Origin: Bradyrhizobium sp. AUGA SZCCT0158
GTDB lineage: Bacteria > Pseudomonadota > Alphaproteobacteria > Rhizobiales > Xanthobacteraceae
Direction of reading: 5' to 3'
DNA length: 64,000 bases
NCBI RefSeq assembly: GCF_018130065.1
Contig: NZ_JAFCME010000010.1
Span: forward strand, 1-64,000
Of this stretch, positions 1 through 9,596 are shown one piece after another. Each line of letters begins with the position of its first letter. Within the stretch, counting starts at the first letter, position 1. The notes below the pieces were generated by a model. The model was not told where the DNA came from. It did not search any database and saw only the letters and a list, made by a program, of their open reading frames with translations. Made by a program: the position numbers and the translations under genes.

Positions 1-345
1 CCTGCTCAGAAGGGCGTCGGCCGTCGTCACGGACGTTGGGCGGGTTGCGGTGGACGCTGGTTTACGCTGAGACGACGGCGTGGATAAGCGTACGGCAAAA
101 CCGTGTGGTCCTGGCGCCCGTTGCAGGCGTCAAGTTGCCGGAGAAGCGTGAGCTGAACCGGCAGCGACGGAGTCAACCAAGAACTCGTCTCCGGGGAGAT
201 CACGGCATAAGCCGTAAAGCCATTGCGCAGGGAAGGCCAGGTGTTCTCCGCTGCCCTGTATGCTCGTGTGCAGCCTACTTAGTGCAAACCGCACACGGGA
301 CCGCGGGTGCAGCGCGCACCCGGTCTTCCCTGCGCCCTCCTCCTT
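1..345. repeat. Bradyrhizobium-type interspersed repeat, cut by window edge
   Basis: Non-coding stretch that I recognise from memory as a repeat scattered in Bradyrhizobium chromosomes. Landmarks are the segment reading GTAAAGCCATTGCGCAGGGA near 213, the CTGTATGCTCGTGTGC segment near 256, and a hairpin near 303-321 with arms CGGGTGC and GCACCCG around a five-base loop. Open frames on both strands here have arginine/proline-rich composition and no ribosome binding sites, so I do not call them genes. The left border lies outside the window. Family identity is recollection, not a search. Confidence 0.55.
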
Positions 346-629
346 CAGGAAGGGCGAAAAGTGACGCAAAACTCGGGCATCTCATGCCGTGAGAATGTGG
401 ACCCATGCCCTCACATTGTTTGATTCAGATCAGAAGACCATCATCGCAATCGGGCTAATTTCACGTTGCGGAAGGCAAATCAGAATCGAAGCACCAACTC
501 GCAACGACAACCCGTGCTTGCCAAGTTCCCGCATTATGCAAAGATGGCTGCGCCTGGCCGGGCGCCTGTCCATGCCTTCTTGGTGCATTGCTTGATACTT
601 CGGCTTGCTCTTTCGGAATGGAGAGTTGC
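346..629. other. Gene-free stretch before the HlyD pair
   Basis: Nothing coding is supported here. The open frame at 389-595 lacks a ribosome binding site and family resemblance. The interval probably carries the promoter of the gene starting at 630, but I see no convincing -35/-10 pair. Confidence 0.4.
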
Positions 630-1070
630 GTGAGCGAATCCCTTCACCCTGCCGCCCCTCATCATCTGCCAGGCTTCATCACGGCGCCGGGAGACACCGA
701 CGTCCTGATGATCGTTGTCGGCATTATCCTGATTGCCGCCGTCGTCGGGGTCGGCAATCTCTATTTGCACCTGCACACGCTGCCGGAACGGATGGCCCAC
801 AAAACGCAGAAGCTGCAATTTGAGATCGTGGCCGTGCTGGGCCTGCTGGCGTTGTTTACGCACAACCACCTGTTCTGGGTGATCGGATTGCTCCTCGCAA
901 TGGTCGACCTGCCGGACTTCGGCACGCCGCTGCGCAGGATCGCCGGATCGGTCGAGAAGATGGCCGGCGGCCCGCCCGAACCAGACCCAACCGAGCCGGC
1001 TCCAGAAACCGCAGCCCACGCCGGCACGCACGGCCACGCCGCCAAGAGTGAGGCAAAGGCTCATGCTTGA
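630..1070 (+). CDS. Two-TM inner-membrane protein paired with HlyD adaptor
   Basis: A 146-residue protein starting at GTG 630, chosen because GGAGAG at 620-625 sits at the right distance; the frame is open upstream to 588 and an ATG at 618 is possible. Two hydrophobic segments (about residues 25-45 and 65-90 of this start) are separated by a basic loop, followed by a Pro/Glu- and His/Ala-rich soluble tail. Its stop codon overlaps the ATG of the HlyD-type gene (1063), so the two are translationally coupled. The arrangement resembles the yiaW/yiaV type pairing of a small membrane protein with an HlyD-family adaptor, but I cannot assign a family. Role in envelope transport is inferred from context only. 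Confidence 0.8.
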   Translation: MSESLHPAAPHHLPGFITAPGDTDVLMIVVGIILIAAVVGVGNLYLHLHTLPERMAHKTQKLQFEIVAVLGLLALFTHNHLFWVIGLLLAMVDLPDFGTPLRRIAGSVEKMAGGPPEPDPTEPAPETAAHAGTHGHAAKSEAKAHA

Positions 1071-2295
1071 GATCATCCTCTGCTCGCTGGTGACGATACT
1101 GCCGGACTATCTCTATCGCCGCTATCGGCAGGGAAAGCGCATCGGCCACGAAATCACGCTTTATTCGGTCTGGTTTGAACTGCGATATGGCATCATCACC
1201 TGCCTGATGCTCACGGTCGCGCTGATTACGATGATCTTCTATTATCATCCGTCGACCAATTCGGCGACGATGTACTACCGGACCGTCCCGATCATGACCG
1301 AAGTGACCGGCCGGGTGGCGGAGGTTCGCATCGATGTCAGCGCGCCCGTCAAGCAAGGTGAGGTGATTTTCAGACTCGACAGCGCCAAGCAGGAAGCAGC
1401 GCTGCTGACCGCCAAACGCAAGATCGCCGAAGTCGATGCCGCCATGCTGGCCGCACAGGCGGATGTTCTCAAGGCGGATGGGCAGATCCTGCAGGCTCAG
1501 GGCGATTATCAGCAAGCCACCGATGAGCTGAACACCAAGCGGGACCTCCAGCAACGCAATCCCGGCATCGTCCCGCAACGTGACATCGAAAAGCTGCAGG
1601 TGCTGCAGGCCGGCCGGCAGGGTACGCTTGATGCCGCCAACGCTTCAAAACAATCGGCCGCGGTCCGCGTCACCGCCCTGCTTCCCGCCGAGAAAGCGAG
1701 TGCAGAGGCGGCGCTGGCCGAAGCGCAGGTCGATCTGGACAAGACCTTTATTCGTGCCGGGTTCGACGGGCGGGTCGAGCAGTTCGGGCTGAGACCGGGC
1801 GATATCGTCTCTCCAATTATGCGGACGGCCGGCGTTCTCATTCCGGAGGGCGCGGGACGGAGGGCTCTCATGGCAGGATTTGGCCAGATCGAGGGTCAGG
1901 TCATGAAAGTCGGAATGGTGGCCGAGGCCACCTGCATTTCCAAGCCGTGGGTGATCATTCCGATGGTGGTTACCGTTGTGCAGGACTACATCGCGGCCGG
2001 CCAGTTCAGGGGCGGCGAACAACTGATCGAGGCGCAGAACACCGCGCGTCCGGGCACCATTCTCGTTTTCATGGAGCCGATCTACCAGGGCGGGCTGGAG
2101 GGCGTGACGCCCGGCAGCAGCTGTATCGCCAACGCCTACACCAGCAATCACGAACGGATCGCGTCAGGCAAGCTCAGCGCGTTCAAGAGCTTTGCGCTGC
2201 ACGTCGTCGACGCCACCGGCCTCGTGCACGCCCTGCTGTTGCGGATTCAGGCCCTGCTGCTGCCCGTCAAGACACTGGTGCTGAGCGGGCACTGA
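1063..2295 (+). CDS. HlyD-family periplasmic adaptor (membrane fusion protein)
   Basis: 410 residues. ATG 1063 overlaps the upstream stop and has AGGCAAAGG just before it; an in-frame GTG at 1048 is less likely. There is an N-terminal membrane-associated segment, then a transmembrane helix near residues 45-68, a biotinyl-lipoyl-like half (VTGRVAEVRIDVSAPVKQGE), a long alpha-helical hairpin rich in Ala/Gln with heptad character (about 110-225), the second lipoyl half (FDGRVEQFGLRPGDIV) and a beta-barrel region. Such adaptors bridge an inner-membrane pump to the outer membrane. No ABC, RND or MFS pump and no TolC gene lies beside it, so the partner is unknown; the coupled two-TM protein may replace it. 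Confidence 0.85.
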   Translation: MLEIILCSLVTILPDYLYRRYRQGKRIGHEITLYSVWFELRYGIITCLMLTVALITMIFYYHPSTNSATMYYRTVPIMTEVTGRVAEVRIDVSAPVKQGEVIFRLDSAKQEAALLTAKRKIAEVDAAMLAAQADVLKADGQILQAQGDYQQATDELNTKRDLQQRNPGIVPQRDIEKLQVLQAGRQGTLDAANASKQSAAVRVTALLPAEKASAEAALAEAQVDLDKTFIRAGFDGRVEQFGLRPGDIVSPIMRTAGVLIPEGAGRRALMAGFGQIEGQVMKVGMVAEATCISKPWVIIPMVVTVVQDYIAAGQFRGGEQLIEAQNTARPGTILVFMEPIYQGGLEGVTPGSSCIANAYTSNHERIASGKLSAFKSFALHVVDATGLVHALLLRIQALLLPVKTLVLSGH

Positions 2296-2369
2296 GCCTT
2301 TTTTTGGATGCTGCCGATGCCGGTACAGAGACACCAGGCATTCCGGCCGCTCCGTCGCGGCTCGCGAAC

Positions 2370-2633
2370 TCAGTGCGAGGTCATCCAGGCGCGGGCTTCG
2401 CGCTGCGCCGTGGCGATCTCGACATCCGACATCATCTCGGCGACTTCGCGGCGCATCGAGATCGCGTCTGCGCGGCCCTTCAGGGCGGCGAGATTGAACC
2501 ATTTATGGGCGGCGACCAGGTTGACGACGCCGGAACGGCCGCTCGCCCAGTACAGGCCGCGCTCGAACAGCAGGTCGGGGATTGCGGTCTCCACCGGTGT
2601 CGCCGTCTCCAGATCGAATTGTCCCTGAAACAT
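2370..2633 (-). CDS. Small Sel1-like repeat protein
   Basis: 87 residues with a ribosome binding site GGGGAGA directly upstream of ATG 2633. The segment AAHKWFNLAALKG near residues 41-53 is a good Sel1 (TPR-like) repeat core, preceded by a half repeat (LLFERGLYWASG). Such single-repeat proteins usually serve as protein-binding adaptors; no partner can be named. It lies convergent with the HlyD gene and apart from other genes. No signal peptide is visible. Real gene status rests on the ribosome binding site and the Sel1 signature. Confidence 0.75.
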   Translation of the reverse strand: MFQGQFDLETATPVETAIPDLLFERGLYWASGRSGVVNLVAAHKWFNLAALKGRADAISMRREVAEMMSDVEIATAQREARAWMTSH

Positions 2634-3469
2634 CGTAGTCTCCCCTTTTTATTGTTGCCGCCCTCCCCCGAGCGCGGCCCCTGTCCACTGTCAAAACGTC
2701 CCGTTATCGCCCCGCGCCGTTTGCCGGCTTGTTGGGATGATCATGGCCCATCAAATTTGAAGGGCAGTTTAAATATCGCGATGAACGGGGTGTAAACGTG
2801 AAGCGCCCGGGCGCCGATGGAGAATCTCAGAAGTGCCTGTGCCGCAGCAACAAGTGAGGATTCGTGAAGACCGGTTTACCGTGCCGCTTGGCAGAACGAT
2901 AACCATCGCGACGCCTCGCATCTCGCGCGCGCCATCATCGGCGCAAACGGAAGACCTGGTATTGCAAGAGTTCCCGCAATGGATCGGGCGGGTGCGCGCC
3001 TGACCGATGCGCATGGGCGCGATCTGCGCCCGCCCCGGCGCAGGCCATGGGTGGTCAGGACAGGAACCCAAAGGGATTTGGAAAGATCAACATGCCGGGC
3101 GCCAAAGGCGCAGCGATCGGGAACGCAAGACGTTCCGGGGAGCAGCCGTTCCGGGGAACAGCAGGCGTTCCGGGGAACGAGGGCGTCGGCGAACACGTCA
3201 GGACCAGATTTCAATCGGGCTTTGGCCCGGTGAAATTGCGGAGCAAAGATTCCGCACCGAACGAAGAAAACTTGTTTCTTCTGCCGGACCGGTTTTGGAA
3301 AAGCGAACTCTTCCGAAAGTCGATCCAGCCGTTTGACCTGATGTCTCGCCGACACCCTCTTTCGTCGACCGAGCCTTCCGGATTATGTTTGCTCCGAGAA
3401 GCAAACCGTCTGAAGGCTCGAGTGACGCGCCGGCATCAAGCCGCCGGCAATTCTCTCAAAGACGAGAGC
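2634..3469. other. Gene-poor stretch of 0.8 kb
   Basis: No gene is supported. Long open frames on both strands (for example 2876-3355 minus and 3047-3580 plus) have shuffled composition and no ribosome binding sites, and the plus one runs across the reverse of a better small gene. The interval holds the short direct repeats listed at 3131-3175. It may be degenerated repeat or mobile sequence. Confidence 0.45.
3131..3175. repeat. Three direct copies of CGTTCCGGGGA
   Basis: The 11-mer CGTTCCGGGGA occurs at 3131, 3147 and 3165, with spacings of 16 and 18 bases. Each copy is followed by a short variable segment (AGCAGC, ACAGCAGG, ACGAGG). No gene uses them directly; they may be repeat decay or protein-binding sites. 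Confidence 0.7.
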
Positions 3470-3562
3470 TTACTTCTTCTTCTTGGCGACCTTGCGGGTC
3501 TTCTTCGCAGTCTTCTTCACTGCGCTCTTTGCCTTCTTTGCCTTCTTAGCTTTCTTGGCCAT
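3470..3562 (-). CDS. 30-residue lysine-rich histone-H1-tail-like protein
   Basis: A very short gene: 30 codons plus TAA, starting at ATG 3562 behind an excellent ribosome binding site (TAGGAGGGCAAC). The product begins MAKKAKKAKKAKSAVKK and ends VAKKKK; 16 of 30 residues are lysine and most of the rest are Ala, Thr, Ser or Val, like the KKAxKK tails of histone H1 and of bacterial lysine-rich nucleoid proteins. There is no hydrophobic core, so it is probably disordered and binds nucleic acid or another polyanion. It stands alone, reading leftward. Function is inferred from composition only. Confidence 0.7.
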   Translation of the reverse strand: MAKKAKKAKKAKSAVKKTAKKTRKVAKKKK

Positions 3563-4105
3563 GTTGCCCTCCTAATGTAAGTGAGATGGCTTAGTTCGCT
3601 GCGTGCACTCGGGAATCGATGTGCACTACACCCCGAATACACCAACACGTTCAAAAAAACAGCGTCCCGCTTAAGGAAGTGTTGACGCGGGAATGCGAGG
3701 GCGCGCTCGAAGCATCCTTCGGCGGCGGCGCAACAAGCTCGCGCAGCGATGCAAAAAGTGCAGCAACGACCGACGTCGGCGTTTGTCAATATTGAAGGAA
3801 ACGCTTGCACTATAGATGTTTTGGCGATTCACGCATGCAATGATCAATGCGCAACCAACGTCATCGCGACTCAGCAAGACCGCCCAAAAGCCGCTTGCGC
3901 GGACTCTGAGTCGCGAATTTTGGCAATAAAAAAATTTTCGTGGATACAGCCTCCACGTCTCATCGGCGCTCGCCAAAACCGATTTTTGGGACGAATCGCA
4001 GCGACCGATTCGCTGATCCCGTTGTCCGTCGTGACGATGATTTTGATCCGCGATGCGCGATCGATGCACGCTTGCGCGCGTCGATCGCGACGGCAGCGAC
4101 GGCGA
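3563..4105. other. Gene-free interval upstream of the lysine-rich gene
   Basis: About 540 bases with no supported gene. It must contain the promoter of the lysine-rich gene (read leftward). An AT-rich patch (CAATAAAAAAATTTTCG near 3923) stands out against the GC-rich background. Open frames here (3671-4069 minus, 3749-4162 plus) lack ribosome binding sites or recognisable domains. Confidence 0.4.
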
Positions 4106-4128
4106 AAGCGTCCCGTTACGGGACGCTT
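4106..4128 (-). terminator. Perfect hairpin enclosing the gatB stop codon
   Basis: Arms AAGCGTCCCG (4106-4115) and CGGGACGCTT (4119-4128) pair perfectly, ten base pairs, and the three-base loop 4116-4118 is the gatB stop codon read on the minus strand. There is no T-run after it on the minus strand, so it is not a classical intrinsic terminator; it may stabilise the 3' end or be a decayed repeat end. Confidence 0.5.
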
Positions 4129-5606
4129 CCGATGCCGAGCTTCGCCTTCAAGAGATCGTTGACGGCTTGCGGATTGGCCTTGCCGCCGGACGACTTCATC
4201 ACCTGGCCGACGAACCAGCCGGCGAGTTGCGGCTTGGCTTTCGCCTGCGCGACCTTGTCCGGGTTGGCGGCGATGATGTCGTCCACCACCTTCTCGATTG
4301 CGCTTAAGTCCGTGACCTGCTTCATGCCGCGCGTCTCGACCAGCGCGCGCGGGTCGCCACCTTCCTGCCAGACGATCTCAAACAGGTCCTTTGCGATCTT
4401 CCCGGAGATGGTGCCCTCGCCGATCAGGTCGACGATCGCCGCGAGTTGCACCGCCGACACCGGTGAGCCCGTAATATCACGGCCTTCCTTGTTGAGGCGT
4501 CCGAACAGTTCGTTGATCACCCAGTTGGCGGCAAGCTTGCCGTCGCGCGCCTTGTCGGTGAGCCCGGCCAGCACGGTTTCATAGAAGTCCGCGCTCTCGC
4601 GCTCGGCCACCAGCACGCTGGCGTCGTAGGGCGACAGTCCAAAGCTATCGATGAAGCGGGCCTTCTTCTGGTCCGGCAATTCCGGCAGCTCCGCTTTCAG
4701 CCCGGCCACGTAGGCTTCGCCGAACTCGAGCGGCAGCAAATCGGGATCGGGGAAGTACCGGTAGTCGTGCGCCTCTTCCTTGGAGCGCATCGAGCGCGTC
4801 TCGCCCTTATTTGGGTCGAACAGCCGCGTTTCCTGATCGATGACGCCGCCATCCTCGATGATTTCGATCTGGCGCCGCGCCTCATACTCGATCGCCTGAC
4901 CGATGAAGTTGATCGAGTTCATGTTCTTGATTTCGCAGCGGGTCCCGAGCGGCCCGCCCGGCTTGCGCACGGAGACGTTGACGTCAGCGCGCAACGAGCC
5001 CTTCTCCATGTCGCCATCGCAGGTGCCGAGATAGCGCAGGATCGAACGCAGTTTTGTCACATAGGCCTTGGCCTGCTCGGCATCGCGGATGTCGGGTTTT
5101 GACACGATTTCCATCAGCGCCACGCCGCAGCGGTTGAGGTCGACATAGGACAGCGACGGCGCCTGGTCGTGCAGCAACTTGCCGGCGTCCTGCTCCAGGT
5201 GCAGACGCTCGATGCCGATGTTGACCGTGCGCCCGCCGTCGAGTTCGACCTCGACCACGCCCTCGCCCACGATCGGCGACTTGTACTGGCTGATCTGGTA
5301 GCCCTGCGGCGAATCCGGATAGAAATAGTTCTTGCGATCGAACACCGAGCGCAGATTGATCTGGGCATTCAGGCCAAGCCCGGTCCGCACCGCCTGCCGC
5401 ACGCATTCTTCATTGATCACGGGCAGCATGCCCGGCATCGCGGCGTCCACCAGCGAGACATGGGTATTCGGCTCGCCGCCGAATTCGGTCGAAGCGCCCG
5501 AGAACAGTTTTGACCGGGAAGTGACCTGGGCGTGGACCTCGAGCCCGATGACCATTTCCCAATCGCCTGTCTGGCCCTTGATCAGCTTGCCGCTCGCCGC
5601 CGTCAT
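4116..5606 (-). CDS. gatB: Aspartyl/glutamyl-tRNA amidotransferase subunit B
   Basis: 496 residues, usual length for GatB. It is the tRNA-binding and kinase-like subunit that phosphorylates Glu-tRNA(Gln) or Asp-tRNA(Asn) and transamidates it with ammonia delivered from GatA. Family hallmarks visible are [12 protein letters not shown] at the N terminus, [34 protein letters not shown], and the C-terminal GatB/YqeY helical domain. Start ATG 5606 was chosen over 5648 because GGGAGAA lies six bases upstream and the protein then begins as other GatB do. Its ATG overlaps the stop of the 97-residue gene as ATGA, so the two are coupled. Last gene of the gat operon. Confidence 0.97.
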   Translation of the reverse strand: MTAASGKLIKGQTGDWEMVIGLEVHAQVTSRSKLFSGASTEFGGEPNTHVSLVDAAMPGMLPVINEECVRQAVRTGLGLNAQINLRSVFDRKNYFYPDSPQGYQISQYKSPIVGEGVVEVELDGGRTVNIGIERLHLEQDAGKLLHDQAPSLSYVDLNRCGVALMEIVSKPDIRDAEQAKAYVTKLRSILRYLGTCDGDMEKGSLRADVNVSVRKPGGPLGTRCEIKNMNSINFIGQAIEYEARRQIEIIEDGGVIDQETRLFDPNKGETRSMRSKEEAHDYRYFPDPDLLPLEFGEAYVAGLKAELPELPDQKKARFIDSFGLSPYDASVLVAERESADFYETVLAGLTDKARDGKLAANWVINELFGRLNKEGRDITGSPVSAVQLAAIVDLIGEGTISGKIAKDLFEIVWQEGGDPRALVETRGMKQVTDLSAIEKVVDDIIAANPDKVAQAKAKPQLAGWFVGQVMKSSGGKANPQAVNDLLKAKLGIGSVP

Positions 5607-5896
5607 GTCCGTTCTCCCAACAGCAGTGTAAAGACGATCCGGTCCCACTCTGCCTCAAGCGAATCGATCGCCGCTGGTTGGCCGGACTGGCGATACCAGT
5701 AGCCGGCGTTGCCGAGATCACCTTCCACGCGGTGCAAATAGGCGTGCACCCACGCCGCTTCCGCCGAGGATTCGTCCTGAACGATCTTATGCGCCGCGTC
5801 CCAATTGCCCTTGGCAGCCCACCACAACGCGGTGAGTGACGGGCTCAGCGTCGGCGGCGGCGCGTCATCGGAAAGGCTGGCCTTGAAATCTGCCAT
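5603..5896 (-). CDS. Conserved small protein between gatA and gatB
   Basis: 97 residues. ATG 5896 follows the gatA stop by four bases, with GGTGG in the end of gatA as ribosome binding site, and its TGA overlaps the gatB ATG. The protein has a tryptophan-rich pair of helices ([20 protein letters not shown]) and the block [20 protein letters not shown], resembling a degenerate TPR helix hairpin; I recall this block from an uncharacterised protein family in many bacteria. No catalytic motif or membrane segment. Expression is locked to the amidotransferase subunits, so a role in assembly or regulation of GatCAB is plausible, but this is inference. Confidence 0.85.
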   Translation of the reverse strand: MADFKASLSDDAPPPTLSPSLTALWWAAKGNWDAAHKIVQDESSAEAAWVHAYLHRVEGDLGNAGYWYRQSGQPAAIDSLEAEWDRIVFTLLLGERT

Positions 5897-5900
5897 GGCC

Positions 5901-7372
<1,472 letters not shown>

Positions 7373-7376
<4 letters not shown>

Positions 7377-7585
7377 TTATTGATCGGGCTGCAGAAGAAT
7401 GGAGACAGGGTCTTGTCGCTCGCGGGGTCGTCTTGCTTGGGCCGCGTCAGCTCGGACGCCTCAAGCGCGTCGAGGACGGCGTCCATCGCCTTGTCGGGAT
7501 CGGCGACCTTGCCTTGCCGCTCCATCGCGTCGAGATAGTTCATGTAGGCTTGGTAGGCCTTTTCATCGTCGCAGAGCATGCACAT
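7373..7585 (-). CDS. Small CxxC protein between gatC and gatA
   Basis: About 70 residues from ATG 7585, chosen because GGAAG sits four bases before it; a TTG start at 7606 (77 residues) has no ribosome binding site. The product starts [19 protein letters not shown], giving one CxxC pair at the N terminus, then an acidic, amphipathic helical region and a Pro/Asp-rich tail ending in a lone cysteine segment ([10 protein letters not shown]). One CxxC alone could bind metal as a dimer or act as a redox pair. The stop overlaps the gatA ATG (ATGA). Not a known GatCAB subunit; I do not recognise a named family. Confidence 0.75.
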
Positions 7586-7614
7586 CGGACTTCCGATCTC
7601 GAACAAAGAAAGAG

Positions 7615-7902
7615 TTATTCCACGACCTTCGGCACCAGAAAGAAATGGTTCACAGTGTCGGGCGCGTTTCTGACGACATCGTCGGTGATCTCGCCGTCAT
7701 TGATCACATCAGGACGTTTCTTCATTTCCATCGGGGTCACCGAGGTCATCGGTTCGACGCCGTCAACATTCACCTCCGAAAGCTGCTCTACGAACGCCAG
7801 CATGGCGTTCAGTTCGCCCTGCAGATGGGGAACTTCGGCCTCGGCGACCGCAATTCGCGCAAGATGCGCGATGCGGCGAACGGTAGCGGCATCAACGGAC
7901 AT
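7615..7902 (-). CDS. gatC: Aspartyl/glutamyl-tRNA amidotransferase subunit C
   Basis: 95 residues, the usual size. GatC wraps around GatA and GatB and stabilises the complex. Typical features are [17 protein letters not shown] at the N terminus, the [20 protein letters not shown] segment and the PMTSVTPM core with a C-terminal FFLVPKVVE, matching the usual ending of this family. First gene of the leftward gat operon; the promoter candidate lies at 7938-7966. Confidence 0.95.
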   Translation of the reverse strand: MSVDAATVRRIAHLARIAVAEAEVPHLQGELNAMLAFVEQLSEVNVDGVEPMTSVTPMEMKKRPDVINDGEITDDVVRNAPDTVNHFFLVPKVVE

Positions 7903-7937
7903 TAATATAAGGCCTCAATCGGGGGATCGCACCCGCC

Positions 7938-7966
7938 GTATAGCAGAGCCCGGTTTTGCGCCGCAA
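7938..7966 (-). promoter_or_regulatory. Promoter candidate for the gat operon
   Basis: On the minus strand TTGCGG (7961-7966) is followed after exactly 17 bases by CTATAC (7938-7943). This predicts transcription starting near 7931, about 29 bases before the gatC ATG. Positions may be off by one base. Confidence 0.45.
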
Positions 7967-8174
7967 CCACGGGGAACCGCCCCGCCGGCATTTTGGGGCC
8001 AAAATACCGCCAAACGGTCCTTATAGGCCGCATCAAAGTGCCGCCGTTGTGCCCCGCGCCGGGAGTCCGGGGGTTTCGACAGGGAAAAGCCGCCGACGAA
8101 ACCATTTACCGGGTGATGCAGTCGTTTTGAAACAGTCGCGGCGTGTACTCGGCCGTCACCCTGGAGGTCGTGCC

Positions 8175-8282
8175 ATGTGGACAACGGAACACGACGGTGT
8201 AACGGAAAGTTGGGATCCTGCTCTGTGGTCGATCGGTGGCGTGCTTGGCGCCGCGATCCTATATCTGGCGTGTCTGGCCTGA
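8175..8282 (+). CDS. 35-residue single-TM small protein
   Basis: Starts at ATG 8175 with a strong ribosome binding site GGAGGT six bases upstream. A charged N terminus (MWTTEHDGVTESWDP) is followed by one hydrophobic segment (SIGGVLGAAILYLACLA) running to the C terminus, so the protein is probably a tail-anchored inner-membrane peptide. Eighteen bases later comes another small gene, perhaps co-transcribed. No family recognised. The longer frame from 7956 is unsupported. Confidence 0.6.
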   Translation: MWTTEHDGVTESWDPALWSIGGVLGAAILYLACLA

Positions 8283-8300
8283 CGAACGTGAGGCAACGCC

Positions 8301-8468
8301 ATGTCCAAAGCGAAAGAACTTCAGGAAAAGGCCGAGATGTTCGAGCGGCGCGCAGAAAGCGCCACCGATCCCATCTCGCAACGTCACTACAAAGAGATGG
8401 CCGCGCATTATCGATCGCTCGCCGTCGAGCACCTGGACGTCGTCAAACGCGACGAGCCGGCGCATTAA
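8301..8468 (+). CDS. 55-residue conserved helical protein
   Basis: ATG 8301 to TAA 8468. The sequence is highly charged and helical (KAKELQEKAEMFERRAE, then ISQRHYKEMAAHYRSLAVEH), with heptad-like spacing that would allow a coiled coil or helical hairpin. I recall similar rhizobial small proteins in which HYxxMAxxYRxLA is conserved; function unknown. It is the second of two closely spaced small genes and convergent with the nitronate monooxygenase gene. Too short to be seen in a usual 60-codon screen. Confidence 0.6.
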   Translation: MSKAKELQEKAEMFERRAESATDPISQRHYKEMAAHYRSLAVEHLDVVKRDEPAH

Positions 8469-8496
8469 CACAACGACCCCCGGTAGCCGCCGGACA

Positions 8497-9570
8497 CTAA
8501 GCCAGCGAACTCAGCCTAACCAACGCCGCGCCCGCCAAAGCCCGCGTCAGTTCTGCGGCCGGCATCTCGCGGCCCATCCGCACCGCCTGCCCGGCCCAGA
8601 GATTGGTGAAATCGACCTTGCCGAGCTTTTCGGCGCCCGCCTTCAGCGGACCGAGTGCGGTCGCGGCGTGCGGAAAATCAGGCGCATCCGGGCAAATCGG
8701 TCCGACCTCGCGCATCACGCGGTTGGCGACGCCGCGCGCGGGCCGTCCGGTCATGACGTTGGTAATCACGGTGGCGTCATCGCTCGCCTGGGCAAGCGCT
8801 ATCCGCGCCGGCGCGGTCACCTTCGATTCCGGGCAGCGCAGATAGGCCGTGCCGATCTGGACGCCCGCAGCTCCGAGCGCAAAGGCCGCCGCGATCCCGC
8901 GCCCGTCGGCAATGCCACCGGCCGCGATGACAGGCACTTTCACGGCGTCGACGACCTGCGGCACCAGCGCGAAGGTGCCGGGCTGCTGGGCGATATTCTC
9001 GGTCAGGAACATGCCGCGATGGCCGCCGGCTTCGGCGCCTTGCGCAATGATGACGTCGGCGCCGTGCTCCTCGAGCCATATCGCCTCTTTTACGATCGTG
9101 GCTGACGACATCACGATGGCGCCGGTCGCCTTGACGCGCTTCACCAGTGCGGCATCCGGCAGGCCGAAATGGAAGCTGACCACTTCCGGATTCATCTCCT
9201 CGACCAGCGCGCACATCGCCTCATCGAAAGGCGCGCGATTGGCGGCAGCGGCCGGCGCCGCGGGATCGAGGCCCAACTCCTGGTAATAGGGCGCGAGCCG
9301 CGCCTTCCATCCGGCCTCGCGTGCAGGATCGGCTGTAACCGCCGTGTGGCAGAAGAAGTTCAGGTTGATCGGCGCGGAGACGCGCTGGCGCATGATGTTG
9401 ATCTGTTCGCGCGCCTTCTCCGCCGTGATCATCGCGCATGGCAGCGAACCCAGCGCGCCACCCTGGGCCGCCGCGATTGCCAGCTCCTGGTCCATCACGC
9501 CGGCCATTGGCGCCAGCACGATCGGGAATTCGGTCTTGAAGAGATCGAGAAGTCGGCGGTCTGGCCACAT
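8497..9570 (-). CDS. Nitronate monooxygenase family flavoprotein (distal)
   Basis: 357 residues, FMN-dependent TIM barrel of the nitronate monooxygenase (2-nitropropane dioxygenase) class. Visible are the N-terminal FPIVLAPMAGV, the catalytic-histidine loop AQGAEAGGHRG (His184), and the phosphate-binding PVIAAGGIADGRG and ALGAAGVQIGTAYL segments. These enzymes oxidise alkyl nitronates such as propionate-3-nitronate with oxygen, detoxifying plant or fungal nitro-compounds. It lies 26 bases after a second family member on the same strand, and a LysR gene is divergent from that pair. Substrate is not known. Confidence 0.92.
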   Translation of the reverse strand: MWPDRRLLDLFKTEFPIVLAPMAGVMDQELAIAAAQGGALGSLPCAMITAEKAREQINIMRQRVSAPINLNFFCHTAVTADPAREAGWKARLAPYYQELGLDPAAPAAAANRAPFDEAMCALVEEMNPEVVSFHFGLPDAALVKRVKATGAIVMSSATIVKEAIWLEEHGADVIIAQGAEAGGHRGMFLTENIAQQPGTFALVPQVVDAVKVPVIAAGGIADGRGIAAAFALGAAGVQIGTAYLRCPESKVTAPARIALAQASDDATVITNVMTGRPARGVANRVMREVGPICPDAPDFPHAATALGPLKAGAEKLGKVDFTNLWAGQAVRMGREMPAAELTRALAGAALVRLSSLA

Positions 9571-9596
9571 GGGTCTGCTCGCTTGAATGAGTGGAA

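Noticed and set aside
2876..3580. Overlapping long ORFs on both strands (2876-3355 minus, 3047-3580 plus)
   Set aside because: Arg/Pro/Gly-rich shuffled composition, no ribosome binding sites, no domains, and the plus ORF is antisense to the better-supported lysine-rich gene.
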